From Lingula anatina (Eukaryota > Brachiopoda > Lingulata > Lingulida > Lingulidae): a DNA stretch of 60,000 bases. The notes beneath the pieces were generated by a model that made no database searches, was not told the DNA's origin, and saw only the letters and a program-made list of their open reading frames with translations. This document shows, piece by piece, positions 46,785-60,000 of the stretch (position 1 is the stretch's first letter; every line of letters starts with the position of its first letter). The position numbers and the translations under genes were made by a program. The stretch covers positions 64,001 to 124,000 of the forward strand of contig NW_019775584.1 in NCBI RefSeq assembly GCF_001039355.2, given 5' to 3'.

Positions 46785-46835
46785 CATGTGTCTACCGGAG
46801 GACTTAGTCCTGGAACAGTAACCGGTAGACACATG
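46785..46835. repeat. Perfect 14-bp inverted repeat (hairpin)
   Basis: Arms 46785-46798 (CATGTGTCTACCGG) and 46822-46835 (CCGGTAGACACATG) are exact complements with a 23-nt loop. The loop holds its own 5-bp stem, AGGAC/GTCCT. Function unknown; no gene is adjacent. Confidence 0.85.
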
Positions 46836-49617
46836 GACGGCATTCGCCTATACATGTACTTATGATAATTACATGTAGTATCATGTTGAAAATCACTGTG
46901 TCTTCTAAAATACATTATTTACCTATAAATTTAACATATGTTCCTCAATATCTGCTTTTTAGGGGGCGCCCATAACCACATCATACGGGAAACAATTTTG
47001 CCAACCGAAAAGAAAATGCAATGAGATTTTTTTATAAACTGATATTTCTATTCGACCGTACATGTATGTAGTATGCGTAGTTCAGGCGTCAATATCAAAA
47101 ACGCATAAATCAAACAGTTACAGCACTTTGCAGGAACAAACAAGTGGTAAACTGTAAAATGATGGTAAATACATTATATTCACACAGACTCTACATTCTT
47201 CTAACTGTCGTATAATTGTGCAATGCTAAAACTATATATGTGGTGTAAATCCGAGGGTTTGAGAATGAATGAAGAGTGTGGCATAAGGGATTGCCAGGGC
47301 AAGATCCGCTGTGGTTCCAAAATGACCCATTGGCAGGTCTCTTTGGAGTGTCACCCGAGTTCAAGTATAGTATTTTAGAATTGTAATTGTCACATAATTT
47401 CCCCCAAATTTTAAACTCTCACATTTATTTTGCCCAACCGCTGTGCTTTCAGTTGCACCAAGTAATGGACAGCCAAAAGTTAACAATGACACTTAATAGC
47501 ACAACCCAATGAGTGCCATGAATAAAAAATAAGGGCAATCGAAAACGAGAAAAACACATGTTCATTCAACCAATGAACATTTTGTTAATGGATCCCTAAT
47601 CAAACAAATGACGCGGAACGCACTGGGGGTCGGACCTGGGGAGTCGTGTTCCAGGTTCTAACGGTCACGAACGCTCTCAGAGGTAATCCCAATAGTTTCC
47701 CTAATGGTCTACATTAAATGATTGATTTAATTTTTTAAAAATGGCACTAGCTGAGAGGTAATAATTTGTGGTAAACCGTAGGAAATTATTATTTTCATTG
47801 CAGGAGATATAGGTGAATATTTCCAATGAATAAGATAGATATATGTATAAATGTAGCAAGAATCAGCTGCGATAACCATCAAAATAACTCCCGAGCTGCC
47901 TGCTGTATGATTTTTTTTACTATCGTTATCGATTCTCTTCATTTTTAAGTGGAGTAATCCTGTTAACAGCATGATAAGCATAAGCTCTTCGCATTTAAGA
48001 ACTATTACGTTGATAACCTGCAATCATAGCTCTGACATAACAATAAAAACAGATACATAGTTTGGTGTATCACTGTAAATGCTTCAGCTCATGTACATTT
48101 ACATCTCCTTCATATACTACATTGTTTAGTTTCGCGTGAAATTCTAGATTAACAAAATATTCCACTTTCGTAGAACTTTTCAGACTTTCGCTTAAATGGC
48201 AAGAAAAGCAATCTTTAAGCGTTGTGGAGTTTCGTGTAGACATTTGCACACCGGCAACGCTTTTTGAACGGTAGAGATGATTTACAATGAAGCATTTACT
48301 AATTCAGCATGATATTGGAGTCATAAATCTACTGCAGGACACATCCCAAACCGTTTCTTCATTCACGGCTGAGAATTCCACAATCTGTTCTAGGTGCGTG
48401 CTACGGTAGTCCTATATTATATCGGGTTTTCTATAATGTAAACATTTCTGAATAACGAGATATGTGTATAAAACTTCTAATAATATTTGATGAGCTTTTG
48501 ACCCGCAGGCGTTAATGATTTGGTTAATTGCTCTAATTGTTCCGTGTGTTAAGTAATTGTAAATCTAAATACGTCGGAAGGTGCTGTGCAGTCCTCGGAG
48601 CAAAGATTTGGACAGCCTCATAATAACCCAACAATGCAACAGAATAATAATTGAATAGCAGTTAATATTCCTTTCAAGACTATGGGAAAAATCAAATGAA
48701 TAACCGAAATAATAAATAAAGACTTCAGACTTAAATCTGTTACGACTTAAAGCGTGCGGAATGAAGAATTGGATCTTACGCAAGAATATCGTAAGGAAAA
48801 TGAAACGTATATAAGTATGATATTCACGGAACGTTATGGGGAAATTAATCAATTGTTGAGTAATTAAATTGTTACTTGAACATTTACACCAAAATGAGTC
48901 AGAAACAACAGAGCAAAACAACAAAAATATGAAAAATAACACATTGACTAATTTACTTGCAGTAAAATATTAAAGACTGACATTCTAAATTCGATTATGA
49001 ATGACACCACGCCGGATGATGAATGTAGTATTCGTCGAGCTTGTCATTTCTTGCATCAAAGTGAAAAAGCAAATGGAAAGTATAGCAGGGATTAATGTTT
49101 GTTTGCGGTAACATTTCATTAAAGCATCGATCCCATTCATACATACTGTTCCCACTCATGCTGTTACAAAAAAAAAGGAACCAGTTTTACATCATACTTT
49201 CCTTTGATCTTTCAAAACGTAATCACCACATGATTACATTATACTTACCAACAAACTAATTTCTAAATAACAAGATGAGTTTGTTCTTGGGGAATATCGG
49301 TACATTGGAGGAAATCAGCATATGATAATGAAACACTTTTATGTTTTTTTTTCTTTTTTTAATCATTTTAGAAGAATTTGAAATTATAACAGGCATAAAC
49401 TTTTGTGGAGCCCTGTGCGAGAGAACGTCGCAATCTGTGTTTGCATCTATCAATGATCGATATTTTATGTAGCAATATCGGTCTGCAAGGGCTGACTGTA
49501 AACATTGGTCTAACGTGACCGGGGCGGGAAGAAATTAAGTAAAGCCTTCAATCACATCCTTAAGTTAGATTTAGAAACGGCCTGCAGCGATTTATTAACT
49601 CGAAATGTTAAGAGTGT

Positions 49618-49829
49618 GCTCGACGCAAAACTACTTTTGATTTGTATTGATTTTTCGTCGGAGTTCCGTATAGATTTACGGTTTACTCCAGTCTACAGCG
49701 TTCACAGTTTTGTAGTGAGGGTGCTCAAAAATAAAACTGCTTCTAATTTGCATTGATTTTGTTAGAGTACCGTATCACTTACCCGTTACTAGAAACCACG
49801 TCGTTTACGGTTTTGTCGTCAGTATTTGT
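49618..49829 (+). repeat. ~106-bp imperfect direct tandem repeat, two copies
   Basis: Units 49618-49723 and 49724-49829 share GCTC....AAAACT.CTT..ATTTG.ATTGATTTT, a central CCGTAT..., and a final ..CACAGTTTTGT / ..TACGGTTTTGT. Clearly diverged, so an old duplication. Non-coding. Confidence 0.6.
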
Positions 49830-52800
49830 TTTGATATTTTGAGATGTTTGTACTGCTTGTCAAGGAGTGGACGTTTTCAAGTGGTATGTAGTTTACTGAA
49901 TATCGGTATTTGTTTGCCCGTCGTCCTGTTACATGTGTTTTTCTCAAGTGGTTTGAACCCCGTGGGACGTGCGACTGGGAGAACATACTGGGTCGTGGGG
50001 ACATTTTAAGCACACGCTTACCAGAACGCCACGTTAGAAAATGGGATTTTTATCTTTGAGAAATTCGAGCATATTTGACGGTGCATTTACACCTTTTGGC
50101 AACAGTGGGGAAGATTTCTTTCGCCCCTCCTCTCGCGTTCGTCGAGGTAGTTTCTATCTTCTGGTGACATTTCGTGAGGCATAGACAGCTGTCATCTGTT
50201 AATTGAAACCAAACTGGCCTTGTCAATCTACTTAACACTCACACAGCTCAAGGGGCTGACTTCAATAGGTATAAATTTATTGTTGAAAATATCAATAAAA
50301 ATGTGACTGTGGAGTGTCTGGTTGATTTCTTATTCAAACAAGCAAACATTCAAGGTATATTTAAGCTTACTCGAGGCAGAAAAATCCCATTATGGTGTTT
50401 ATTAAGAGCTAATTCATTAAAGTTTTTTTTCAATTCATTGTTTTATCGGGGTGAATAAAACATATGTAATTTTAGAAACAATCGTTTCATTAATGAGAAA
50501 TATTACTCCACAGATAAAGGGGAAAACGAAGTTATGTGAGCCATGAAAGTTTTGTGGGCAGCTTCTCGAATGTATATTTTCAATTACGATGTGTAGAGAG
50601 AGCAAGCGCCACTGAAAAATGAGTCCGATCTCACACCCCTCCCCACCCTTCTCCACACTCCAACATACAGCGCTTAGTTAGTATGTATACATGTTTTATT
50701 CTTTTGTTTAGTATATGTTTGTTGCGTGTGATTAGAGTGCAATTAAGCAAATACACTTTTCAAACTTAAAAAATTCTATAATTATATATTTGTAATAAGT
50801 AATTATATATTTCTACAGAATTCGGAACTGCAATGCCTTGCAAATAAATGTGACTTGTTTAAGACCAGCAACGGTTTTGGTTTAAGCGGCGTACGCTTAG
50901 CGTCCGCGGAGGAGAAAATGAAAAAGGGCCAATCTTCGCCTGGGGTAATATCCAATCAAATATGTTTCACCATTAAATCTCGAGACTGTACCACACTCAG
51001 TAAACTTCATAATTGCATCAGACAACGTTCAATTAATTCCGAAAGTAAGCCGTGTAGAATCTGGCGGTTGGCCTATGTATGCATAGTATCAGTGTGTGTG
51101 TAGTCGCCAGAGGCACAGTAAATAAACCCAAGGCCTGCAAAACCAGCATCTAACCGGCCTCCACTTTCCGATTTCCTTAAACAATTTTTTCTACTAGAAA
51201 TTGATCGTTCTTTTTTTCCTTTGACATCAACCATTATGAAATTGGCCTTTCGAAAAAATTCCACAAGGTCAGAATATATCGCACTTTTCAAAATCGACGT
51301 GAAATTGTGAAACGTATCCTCTTGCAATTGATATTTGTGTTGTCAAATTGAAATACGTATTTCCTAAATTACCCTTGGTAAATAAAAACTGGCCTAAGTT
51401 TGTAAAAAGTAGTATTCATTCTTTTCAAAATATTCTCTTTCTGAAAAGGAAATAACCTGGAAGACGTACGTATAAACTGACCGTGTAGAACATAAGATAA
51501 AACGTACGCATCGATAGTGATATATTATAACCATATTTTTACGGTTATGTGGATTTCGAACTGAGGTCTATTTTGATCAGTTTAAAGATTATCAATTGCT
51601 AAGTTTACTAATTCAAATATACTCCAGGGTAAATATAACACACAAGCAATTATTTAGGGAATCAATAATGGAGTAAGTTATTCTCTCTTTTATCATTTCG
51701 GACCTTACTAGGAACAAGCCAATTTTCTTAAACCGTAGTGACTTAATTATTTTTAGTTAAATGCATAGGGGGGGAGTTAATACTATCTTTACATTTTGAT
51801 CATTATTAGCTGTTTTACATCAAAATTCGAGAAAATACAAAAATGGTGAGAGATTGAAATAAATTTCAAAAGGTAAGGTCGATGGATAAGGTTTTTTTTT
51901 AAAGAATGAATGAATGAAGTCGAATCCTACATCTAACGTTAGGGAAAATATGGAGAACTAAACAGTTCCCGATTCTGGGGCCTTTCGCGACAATGAGTCT
52001 CCTCCTTGAATTGGTAACCACACTTTTGGCGGAGAACAGTGAGTTCTCGATTTGGCACAGTGCATCTATGCGTAACCATCATTAAAATTGTCAAAAATGA
52101 AATGTCATAGGGATAAAACAATGACAGTCTGACACTTAATACATGTACACCGATGTCGCCATGTTAAGGTCGCGCCATAACAATATAGAATTTCTTTTTA
52201 TCATGGGTTAATGTAATTAAACAGCATCTCCGCTTACCAAAGAGCTTGCCAAAGTGTCGCGAGACATGGTCCAACGGGCACGACATTTTACGCGCGTCTG
52301 CCCTGTTTCCCATGGGTCCCATAACAAACCTTACCCAGAGAGGCCTCATCTCATTACAAGGGTCAATTAAGAAAATGTTTCCCCGCCTTTTGATGTGACG
52401 GTTATAAAAACAGAGACTGATGTCGCTTATCCCTGATCTTTTCTACTCCCTTGTGTGCAGATCCAATCAAGTGAATGCTCTCTAAATGGCTCATTCTCGG
52501 GTCGCATTAGGTAGAGGTTTTGATATTAACAATGCTTTAGTTATCTAGTCTTCATCATGTTTGGATCGTTATTGTCATCAACTTCACTCAATGTTCAGGT
52601 CTGTACATTAAGTTATTCTTAATTTATGACTTGGAAAATTTTTTAATCTCTGCGCAGTCGCGTTTTGCATATACTGCTGATGTTCTTCTTAACTTCGAAC
52701 ATGCTAAGTTTGCATAAGTATGGAATGCAGAGAAAAGGATAATTTTTTTCCTGCTGTGAGTTTTATCTGCTGTCATTTTACGAATTTACAAAGTATTTGA

Positions 52801-54331
52801 AAATGTCGAATAATTGTTTCCTTCAAATTGAAATTTGAAACGAAAACTTTGTTCTGTCTTATTTTGATATTTTGCTGGAACATTTTCTTATGCAAAACCA
52901 AAATGTTAAAATGAGAGTTTCATCCGTACGAATCAGCACGAATCTGCAGAGTCACTTTGAGGACTATATCTCAACTTTTTAACAACATGCAGTGTAGACT
53001 CACGCCAACCTTTCTTTGTAAGATAAACAAAAACCTAAGTGTCATGCATTGCAAGTTCACCATTTCAGCACAAGATGTATTAATAATGCATTGCGCATTC
53101 ACCTCATCGCTTGGTGGCACGTATATTTCGGTTTCTGTTACCCATAAGGGACTGCCCGTGTCTCATTCGATTATTTCTTCGTCAGAAATATTGTAATCTC
53201 TCGGCGATTATTTGAGACGTGATATCTGAATTAGTTAAATTGAATATATCTCAAATTTTAGAACAGATTTATGGACCAATCCTACCTCGTATCTTGACTA
53301 TAAAATACGAATTCCACGCGGACTGGCGGGATTCTCAAATTACGCGAGGATCTTAGTTACATGTGCATTATGACTAATTGGACAAAATGTAAATCTGGTG
53401 CTCTGTTCTAATTGTCTTAAAAGACTTCCAGCTACTGCCGTTCGTCAATCCTTTCAAGAAAAAAGGTAACTGATAACTTCTTAATTTAAGCTTATATGAT
53501 TATCCAAGCAAAAAGTTTTACATTCAAGTATATTAACTAAAAAAAGCACATACTCAAGGGTTAAAGAGCAGTGGTATTGTAACCGAGAAGATTTCAACAT
53601 GGGCCTTTATGTATACGTACCAATTATTGGGCTGTTTCCGCGTTCAAATATAGCAACACAATTGATATTGGCTCTCCCCTTCAAAGATCACTTCATTTCT
53701 TGCCGGAGGAGGGTTGCCTAGCCCCTGCAGATTTTGCTCTTGTAGGAGAAATAATACGGATAACTGGATTATTCTCATTAATAACTTAATAAGGAAGGGG
53801 CCAGATATCAATTGATAAGAAGATCACATCTTGGTAATGGTTAAACAAAGAAAAGCTAAATACGACGAGCGTAATTCGATGATGAAGCGGGACCAGTGAT
53901 TCGAGGAAACCCGATAAGCCACTGACCCGAGGGACGCACTATTCCAGGGGTTCCCCTGATCCTGCGAAAGAAAGCGAGCACGTAAATTTCTACGGCAAAT
54001 TATATGAGGTCCTAGTAACCCACTAAACGGGTGCTAATACATAGTATAAGAAATTCGAAAAAATCGCATAATTTTGTTACTCTGAACGTTTTCAGTCAAT
54101 AAATATGTACAATAACGGGATATTATATGTGGGCAACTTTAGGTGTAGAAGTCAGCAGATGTTTAATTTGGTTTGTTAAAATAACCCTGTAGACAAGTAT
54201 AGTGAATTGTAACTGCTAGTATCGCCATTAGCAGCTTAAGTCTTAATGGGTCTAAACATATTGATTTTGTTTCATTTCATTTTCTTTGCATGGCTTAAAA
54301 AGAGCATTTACTGGTTTAGTGATTGCCAACA

Positions 54332-54333
<2 letters not shown>

Positions 54334-54401
<68 letters not shown>
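54334..54401 (+). repeat. (AT)n microsatellite
   Basis: About 34 uninterrupted AT units, self-complementary and able to extrude as a cruciform. Confidence 0.95.
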
Positions 54402-54403
<2 letters not shown>

Positions 54404-54877
54404 GGTTCCAATCTCAAAAAAGTAGCCTCTAAATATACATTAACAAGACAGGAAAGATAGACCAAAAACATCTTCTTTTGGCTGTTACTTGTACGTCAGT
54501 TTTACATAATTTTGGGTTTAATCGATCAATGTATTAGGGCTATTATTGCAACAAGCTATAAGAGGTTGTCTGTTTTGACTCAAACTATTCTGACTGGGAT
54601 CATTTAATGAATTATATGTATAACTAAAAACATATCATTAACATAAGTTCAAATAATTAAATCAAGTATGTAGTTGATCTTGTTTTATTATTTCTTAATT
54701 TGTCATCAAACACTCAAATATATTTGTCTCTTAAAACAGCATCGTGTAGAATATGGCTCTAAGTTGAAAGAAATATTCCAGCCCAATAGGGCTCACTTAA
54801 TTTACCATAATACAGGCAAACTTAACTACCGATAGGTGCAGAAAATCTTAAATTGGTCAGACGGGCAGAATTGTGGA

Positions 54878-54945
54878 TGTTTTGAAAACTCTAAAGTTCG
54901 GAACACAAATATGTTTTGAACTCTGAAGCTCAGAACACGAATATT
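54878..54945 (+). repeat. ~33-bp tandem repeat, two copies
   Basis: TTTTGAAAACTCTAAAGTTC... is followed at once by TTTTGAACTCTGAAGCTCAG..., both ending in GAACAC.AATAT. Short and diverged. Confidence 0.55.
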
Positions 54946-57900
54946 TAGACCATATCAGATTCTCAACCATTGATCAAGTTATTGATCTTTCGCTCCTTTG
55001 CTGATTATCTGTTTTGCCAAAAATGGTGGAAAAATCCCAATCGTCAAGGAGAAAAATGAACTGACAAGTTTTGTTGATTATGAATGCAGTTTGGTTTCAA
55101 GTTTACCACAATGGCGGTTCCACGTGGGCACGTGATTAATTAAGTGGTCGTCTGCTGATTTAGTGATCGTCTGCTGACACATGCGATCTCTAAGCGCTGC
55201 TCAAATGAGTCTCACGTTATCTATATGCAATTTGAACTGGCTAAAATAGTTAACATCAAGTAAGAGATCAAATCAAGCATAATCTGGTTTCGTAGAATTA
55301 GCATGCAATCATCGCCTAGTTATTGCAATTAATCTTTTAATCCAAGACTGTTGCCTTCATTGTTTCGAAATCAGCTGTAGTTGCAACTGGGATTTATACG
55401 AATGCATTCAACTGGTTTTGAAACAGTTAGAAGCGAGATACGTATCAACTGCTGATTCAGCAACAATACACAATTTCTAGAATTAAAGTACGGAAATTGT
55501 TTTAAAAATTCAAATATTGTTCTATGGCAAATGCTTTATATATTCGTAAACCCTCTGAAAGCGATATCTTCCAAGAACTAGTGGTGTCCATAAAAAGGCA
55601 TGGGAGTTTTGCCACGAGTGTTAGTTTTCGGTATTGTGAATTAAGGGTAATTGTATTCTTGCGTGTTTCGCAGCAAGTATCTGGCTGTGTGAATTAACAT
55701 TCACATGTAGTTTATACCAATGTGAGGACTACCCAATGAGTTGAGTCCAAGTGTCTTGATATAAGAATAGATATGAGAAAGAAATAGAGTTTGAGATAGT
55801 TGGGAATTTCATTTGGATAAAACGCAGTCTCATCTACATATTATTCCTCAAAATAACTCATATAATGATGAAAAGGCTCCAAAAGGATATTATTCTGCCA
55901 GTCTGTCTTCTCCTCAGCGGAATGATAGAAATCAAAACCACGGTTTCATTTTCATAAAACTAATTAAACAACTGCGTAACGTCCCCTGCTCCGTGTAGGG
56001 CTCCAGAAACAGTAAAATGTGATTTAATGCAGTACCCCTGGGGTCCCCAGGCCCTAACTGAGCCCCGAATACAGAGATCAGATTCAGGCCTCTGGGACGC
56101 TTAGTCAAGTGTTCTTCAGTGCCTCGATACTGCACGGAATATGGAATAAAACATAGCGGCGGTGATGGAAAGGTTAATAGAGCTGTGTTTTAGCAGTTAT
56201 CTATCCGAAGCCGTCATGCAGAGAACCGCTTGTATTCTTTACTAGTAGTTGTTTTTTTAAAGAAATAACCAAGTTGAAGCAGATGTATTTTTAAAAAAGT
56301 GAAGAAGAGATCGAATGGTGGAAGGATGTTAGTCTTGGTTTTCACTTTGCCCAAATGTGAATATTACCAACAGAATTATATTGCAGCAGCAATGTAATTT
56401 TGTTTGCTTGTTTGTTAATTTTTTTTCTAAAGAAGTTAAAAGATGTTTTTATATTATTTTGCTATTTAATGAAAATGTCATCTGGATATCAAGCAAGATA
56501 TGTCCCTTTAAACATGAATTTAACTTTCAAATGATATCGGTTTCTTATGCCACTTCCAAAGTAAACCTGTAACTTGCATATAAGTTCTTTATGAAAAAGG
56601 TCCCCAAGACTGTAAGTAGAATCCAACAAGCATAAGAGAAATTAAGCTAATCACTTCGCTGATTCAGTGCTATGTTTTTATATATTTATGTATTTTTTAT
56701 TTAAGTTTTATTCATTTATCTAAATCAATATTGCCAATTTTGTTCTTAATGCTTTGTTCTTAATGCTAGCTGATACATACATATATGTTTGAAAATAAAT
56801 ATATGATAGGAAAAATACATAATGTTGTGTTTCTTAAGATAAATTTCTAACCCCTCTTCCAAGCACAATATTTTTAGACCAGCATTCTATGAACGATGAA
56901 CGAAATAGCATTTAACCATAGTTTTAAGAATCTATAGAGCTACATAGTTTGATAGAAAGTCGTGTGTTGGGTGTACATTTCCATCCATATTTATTGCGAT
57001 AAAAGATACAACAGTAATGAATGAGTGGCAAAGCAAAAGTAGCTGTTTAAAACATTCGAGAAAATGCCTAACCTCTATAATTGATCTATATAAATCACAC
57101 AAGCAGTTTTTTCTCCTCTAAAGACAAATCGGATTGATATTCAAGCAAATCATGTGTCATGATGTTAGATGGGCATTCTTAGTAGATTAAACGCTAGACT
57201 GTTGCTTCCATTAATTTTGTCAAATGACTTGAGTGTGGATGTTCTTTTCACACGCGGCAATTTGAACTGGTTTTGGGCCAGTGTGGATCAAAAGTGAAGA
57301 AACAGTGAAGGCATATGTTCTGCATATTATGTCCATTTAAGTCATCGGCAATATTTGAGTTTTGTTGACATAAGGGGAGCTCTTAAAGATAAGGAAATAT
57401 ACCACATGTAGGTAGGCATTTGTAGTAGTCGTTTTTACACAAGGCAGTTCTTTGCCGCGAGGCCTTCCAGTGTTATACTACTAAACACATGTGTAGACTT
57501 GCAATTTCCAATTTAATGACCAATTACACCGTTTAGGTAAATATAAACCACATATCATTGGGTAAGCAAAATGAATAATTATTATAGATAGAGAATGTGT
57601 GACGTCATTCGTAGTCTGCTGTCTCAATCTTGTTATTTAGCAAATATTTTATCATTATCCCTTTTTTATAGTCGTGCTTCTATGATCAATAATGTGATAA
57701 GTGATGAATCTGTTAAGTTCATCCTCAGTGAGAGAAAATGCAGTTGCTGTTGAGAGGAAATATCTTATCTCTTTTTTCGCCACCGAGTGGGATAAAACGC
57801 TCATCGTCAGTTTGATCGCGTGACGTGCTTAAAAAAATGATACAAAACTGACTTGAACAGCTTGAACAAGCTACAGTGTGTGCGGCGCCATGCGCGACTA

Positions 57901-58746
57901 ATCACTCCGTCCAGTCACAAGACCAGCTCTACTGGATTAAACCTTCAACACGAAATCCGCGCATAAATCAAGTTCCTAATGGTTCCCCCGGGATATTTTT
58001 TTCTGCTACGTGTATGTCCAAGTATGGGGGTTTCATTATGAACTTGTTATTCTTCCACTCAGTGCATGTTCAAAATCGCTTGACAATCCGTAGAGACATT
58101 TGTGAAGTTTGAAGAAAAGTTAATGACACGTTGAATACCAATCAGTGCTTTTAACGTCGGGAAAAATCTCTAAGGGAATGTTCATGATTTAAGAAATAAA
58201 TCCGTTGCCACTTGGGTTGAGATGTCTGTCCTACCGTCAGTCTGTGATTTGCATTTGTGTAATTCGAAATGATGTGATAAACCAGGCGGTCAGAACAAAA
58301 AAATAATCCTAAATGGAGGTTTTGAATAATGTACTGATCTTTTGAATTGGTGACACTTGTTTTGATAAACAACGTCGATAAAAACACAAAACAGTGGTTT
58401 GAATACATATTCAAATATTTATTTTCTCGTTGCCTATAATAGTGGTAAAAATATCGACGACAACCGTAAACATCAATTATCTCTTTAATAACATAAGACA
58501 AAGAGAGGTCCTCCAAAATATTTTGTCCAGTGAGCAAATGCCTGTGTTCACTGTCAGGTTATAGGGTATATCTTGGAAAGTATCAACTGATTGAAACCAT
58601 TCTGCAACGAATATACAGTTGTTATCTAATCCCATACTAATGATACATTTTAAAGGACAGTGGTTTTGAAGTAAGCCTGCCGTTGTTAGGAACAAGATAA
58701 AATACGAAATAGAACAATTTCCATCCCTTTATGCATCAGAGTAAGA

Positions 58747-59914
58747 CCCAGCAAACAAGTCCACGTTGACACCACGTGGTAGGTACGTCTCACTGAATGT
58801 GGCAGCAACGTTACTTTGAACGTGGTTCCCACGTTAATTTGTAACCGTTTTTTACGTGGAATACACGTTTCATCCCCACGTTACCTTTAACGTGGCAGCA
58901 ACGTTACTTTGAACGTGGTTTCCAAGTGAATTTGTAACAGTTTTTTACTTGGAATGCACGTTTCACCCCCACGTTACCGTTAACGTGGCAGAATCGTTAC
59001 TTTGAACGTGGTTTCCACGTGAATTTGTAACAGTTTTTTTACGTGGAATACACGTTTCACCCCCACGTTACCAATGACGTGGCAGCAACGTTACTTTGAA
59101 CGTGGATCCCACGTGAATCTATAACCGTTTTTACGTGGAATACATGTTTCACCCCCACGTTACCTATAACGTGGCAGCAACGTTACTTTGGACGTGGTTC
59201 CCACGTTATATGTAACGTTGTGCAGAAACGTGTATTCAGCATTGAAACCTCTTACACATTTACGTAGGAAGCACGTTCAAAATAACGTTGTTGCCACGTT
59301 ACAGATTTACGTGAGAATCACATTAAGATTAAAATTGCTGCTATGTTATATGTAACGTGGTTTAGCAACGTGCATTCCACACTGAAACCTCTCATAGATT
59401 CACGAAGGAATAACGTTCAAAGCAGTGTTGCTGCCACGTTACAGATTTACGTGGGAATCCCGTTCAAAGTAACGTTGCTGCCATGTTGTATGTTACATGT
59501 GGCTGCAACTTGTATTCCACGTTCAAACCCCGTACAGGTTTACGTAGAAATCATATTCAAATTAATGTTGCTTCTACGTCATCTGTAATTTGGGACTGTA
59601 ACATGTTTCACTTTCAAACCTAGCTGTTACAGATTTAAGCAAAATCACGTTCACGTTCAAGTTCCCACGTGGAAATCACATTCACATAAATCGTGGGAAT
59701 CTCACTGAATGGAACGTTGCAGCCACGTTATACTTATTGTGGGGATTCAACGTGTATACCACAACCCCTCCTTATTACTAATGAACGTTGAATCACATTG
59801 AAATAACGTGGCTCCCACGTGGAAATCACTTTTACGTAATTCGTGAGATTCACATCCAAAGTAACGTTGCAGCCACATTCTGCAACGTGGTATGAAGGTG
59901 ATGTTTTTGCTGGG
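58747..59914. mobile_element. ACGT-rich head-to-head tandem-array element with CCCAGCAAACA ends
   Basis: The ends CCCAGCAAACA (58747) and TGTTTTTGCTGGG (59902-59914) are inverted repeats. Inside, a ~93-bp unit containing GGCAGCAACGTTACTTTGAA repeats five times in forward orientation (starts near 58801, 58893, 58987, 59081, 59172), then about five diverged units lie in the opposite orientation (containing TTCAAAGTAACGTTGCTGCC). ACGT palindromes (CACGTG, AACGTT) occur in every unit. No reading frame. It looks like a non-autonomous transposon carrying minisatellite arms; ACGT motifs resume after 59914, so a further element may extend beyond the window. Confidence 0.75.
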
Positions 59915-60000
59915 AACAGATTAGATGTTTAACATTTGGTGATTACGTTGATAAAACGTTGATTTCCTACGTCACATATATACCACATTTCTCCACGTGT

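Larger units (their letters stand above)
41704..58746. other. Long non-genic region
   Basis: About 17 kb in which I see no gene on either strand: frames are short, without domains, and I found no tRNA-like clover-leaf. It holds microsatellites, small tandem repeats and one strong hairpin, listed separately. Unannotated regulatory elements or non-coding RNA exons are possible but unmarked. Confidence 0.5.

Overview
The window is animal genomic DNA: spliced genes with GT-AG introns, secreted and membrane multidomain proteins, low gene density, AT-rich spacers, many microsatellites and palindromic transposon relics. Frequent ACATGTA-type motifs, very heterozygous-looking duplicate sequence and the receptor type (LDLa-LRR-7TM, as in molluscan GRL101 and relaxin-type LGRs) point to a marine invertebrate bilaterian. 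Whether it is a lophotrochozoan or an invertebrate deuterostome cannot be settled from the sequence.

Only two genes are convincingly present, both on the + strand and in tandem. Gene A (10486-22501, 10 exons, 2042 residues) and gene B (best model 29531-39303, 10 exons, 2076 residues) are paralogues with identical intron phases (1,1,0,1,0,2,0,2,0). Each encodes a signal peptide, one recognisable CUB domain, several divergent CUB-like segments, a C-type-lectin-like domain, a second lectin-like domain, about seven LDL-receptor class A repeats, a leucine-rich repeat block with an LGR-type cysteine hinge, and a rhodopsin-class seven-helix domain. The last exon of each (about 3.5 kb) carries everything from the middle of the first lectin domain to the C terminus.

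Between them, 24371-28502 and 28504-32627 are near-identical 4.13-kb copies carrying exons 1-4 of gene B, joined by a single N at 28503. The simplest reading is two overlapping, probably allelic, contigs that were not merged, so exons 25397-28208 are most likely a false extra copy and not a third gene.

Layout: 1-10485 is non-genic with a palindromic MITE, a duplicated ~650-bp segment, and a decayed Tc1/mariner transposase on the - strand (8.7-9.9 kb). 10486-22501 is gene A, whose intron 2 holds a 2.0-kb foldback transposon. 22502-24370 is spacer. 24371-32627 is the duplicated 5' half of gene B. 32719-39303 is the rest of gene B. 39304-60000 has no gene I can support; it holds microsatellites, a ~295-bp MITE, small tandem repeats, a perfect 14-bp-stem hairpin, and at 58.7-59.9 kb an element made of ~93-bp ACGT-rich units arranged head-on (five forward, then five inverted).
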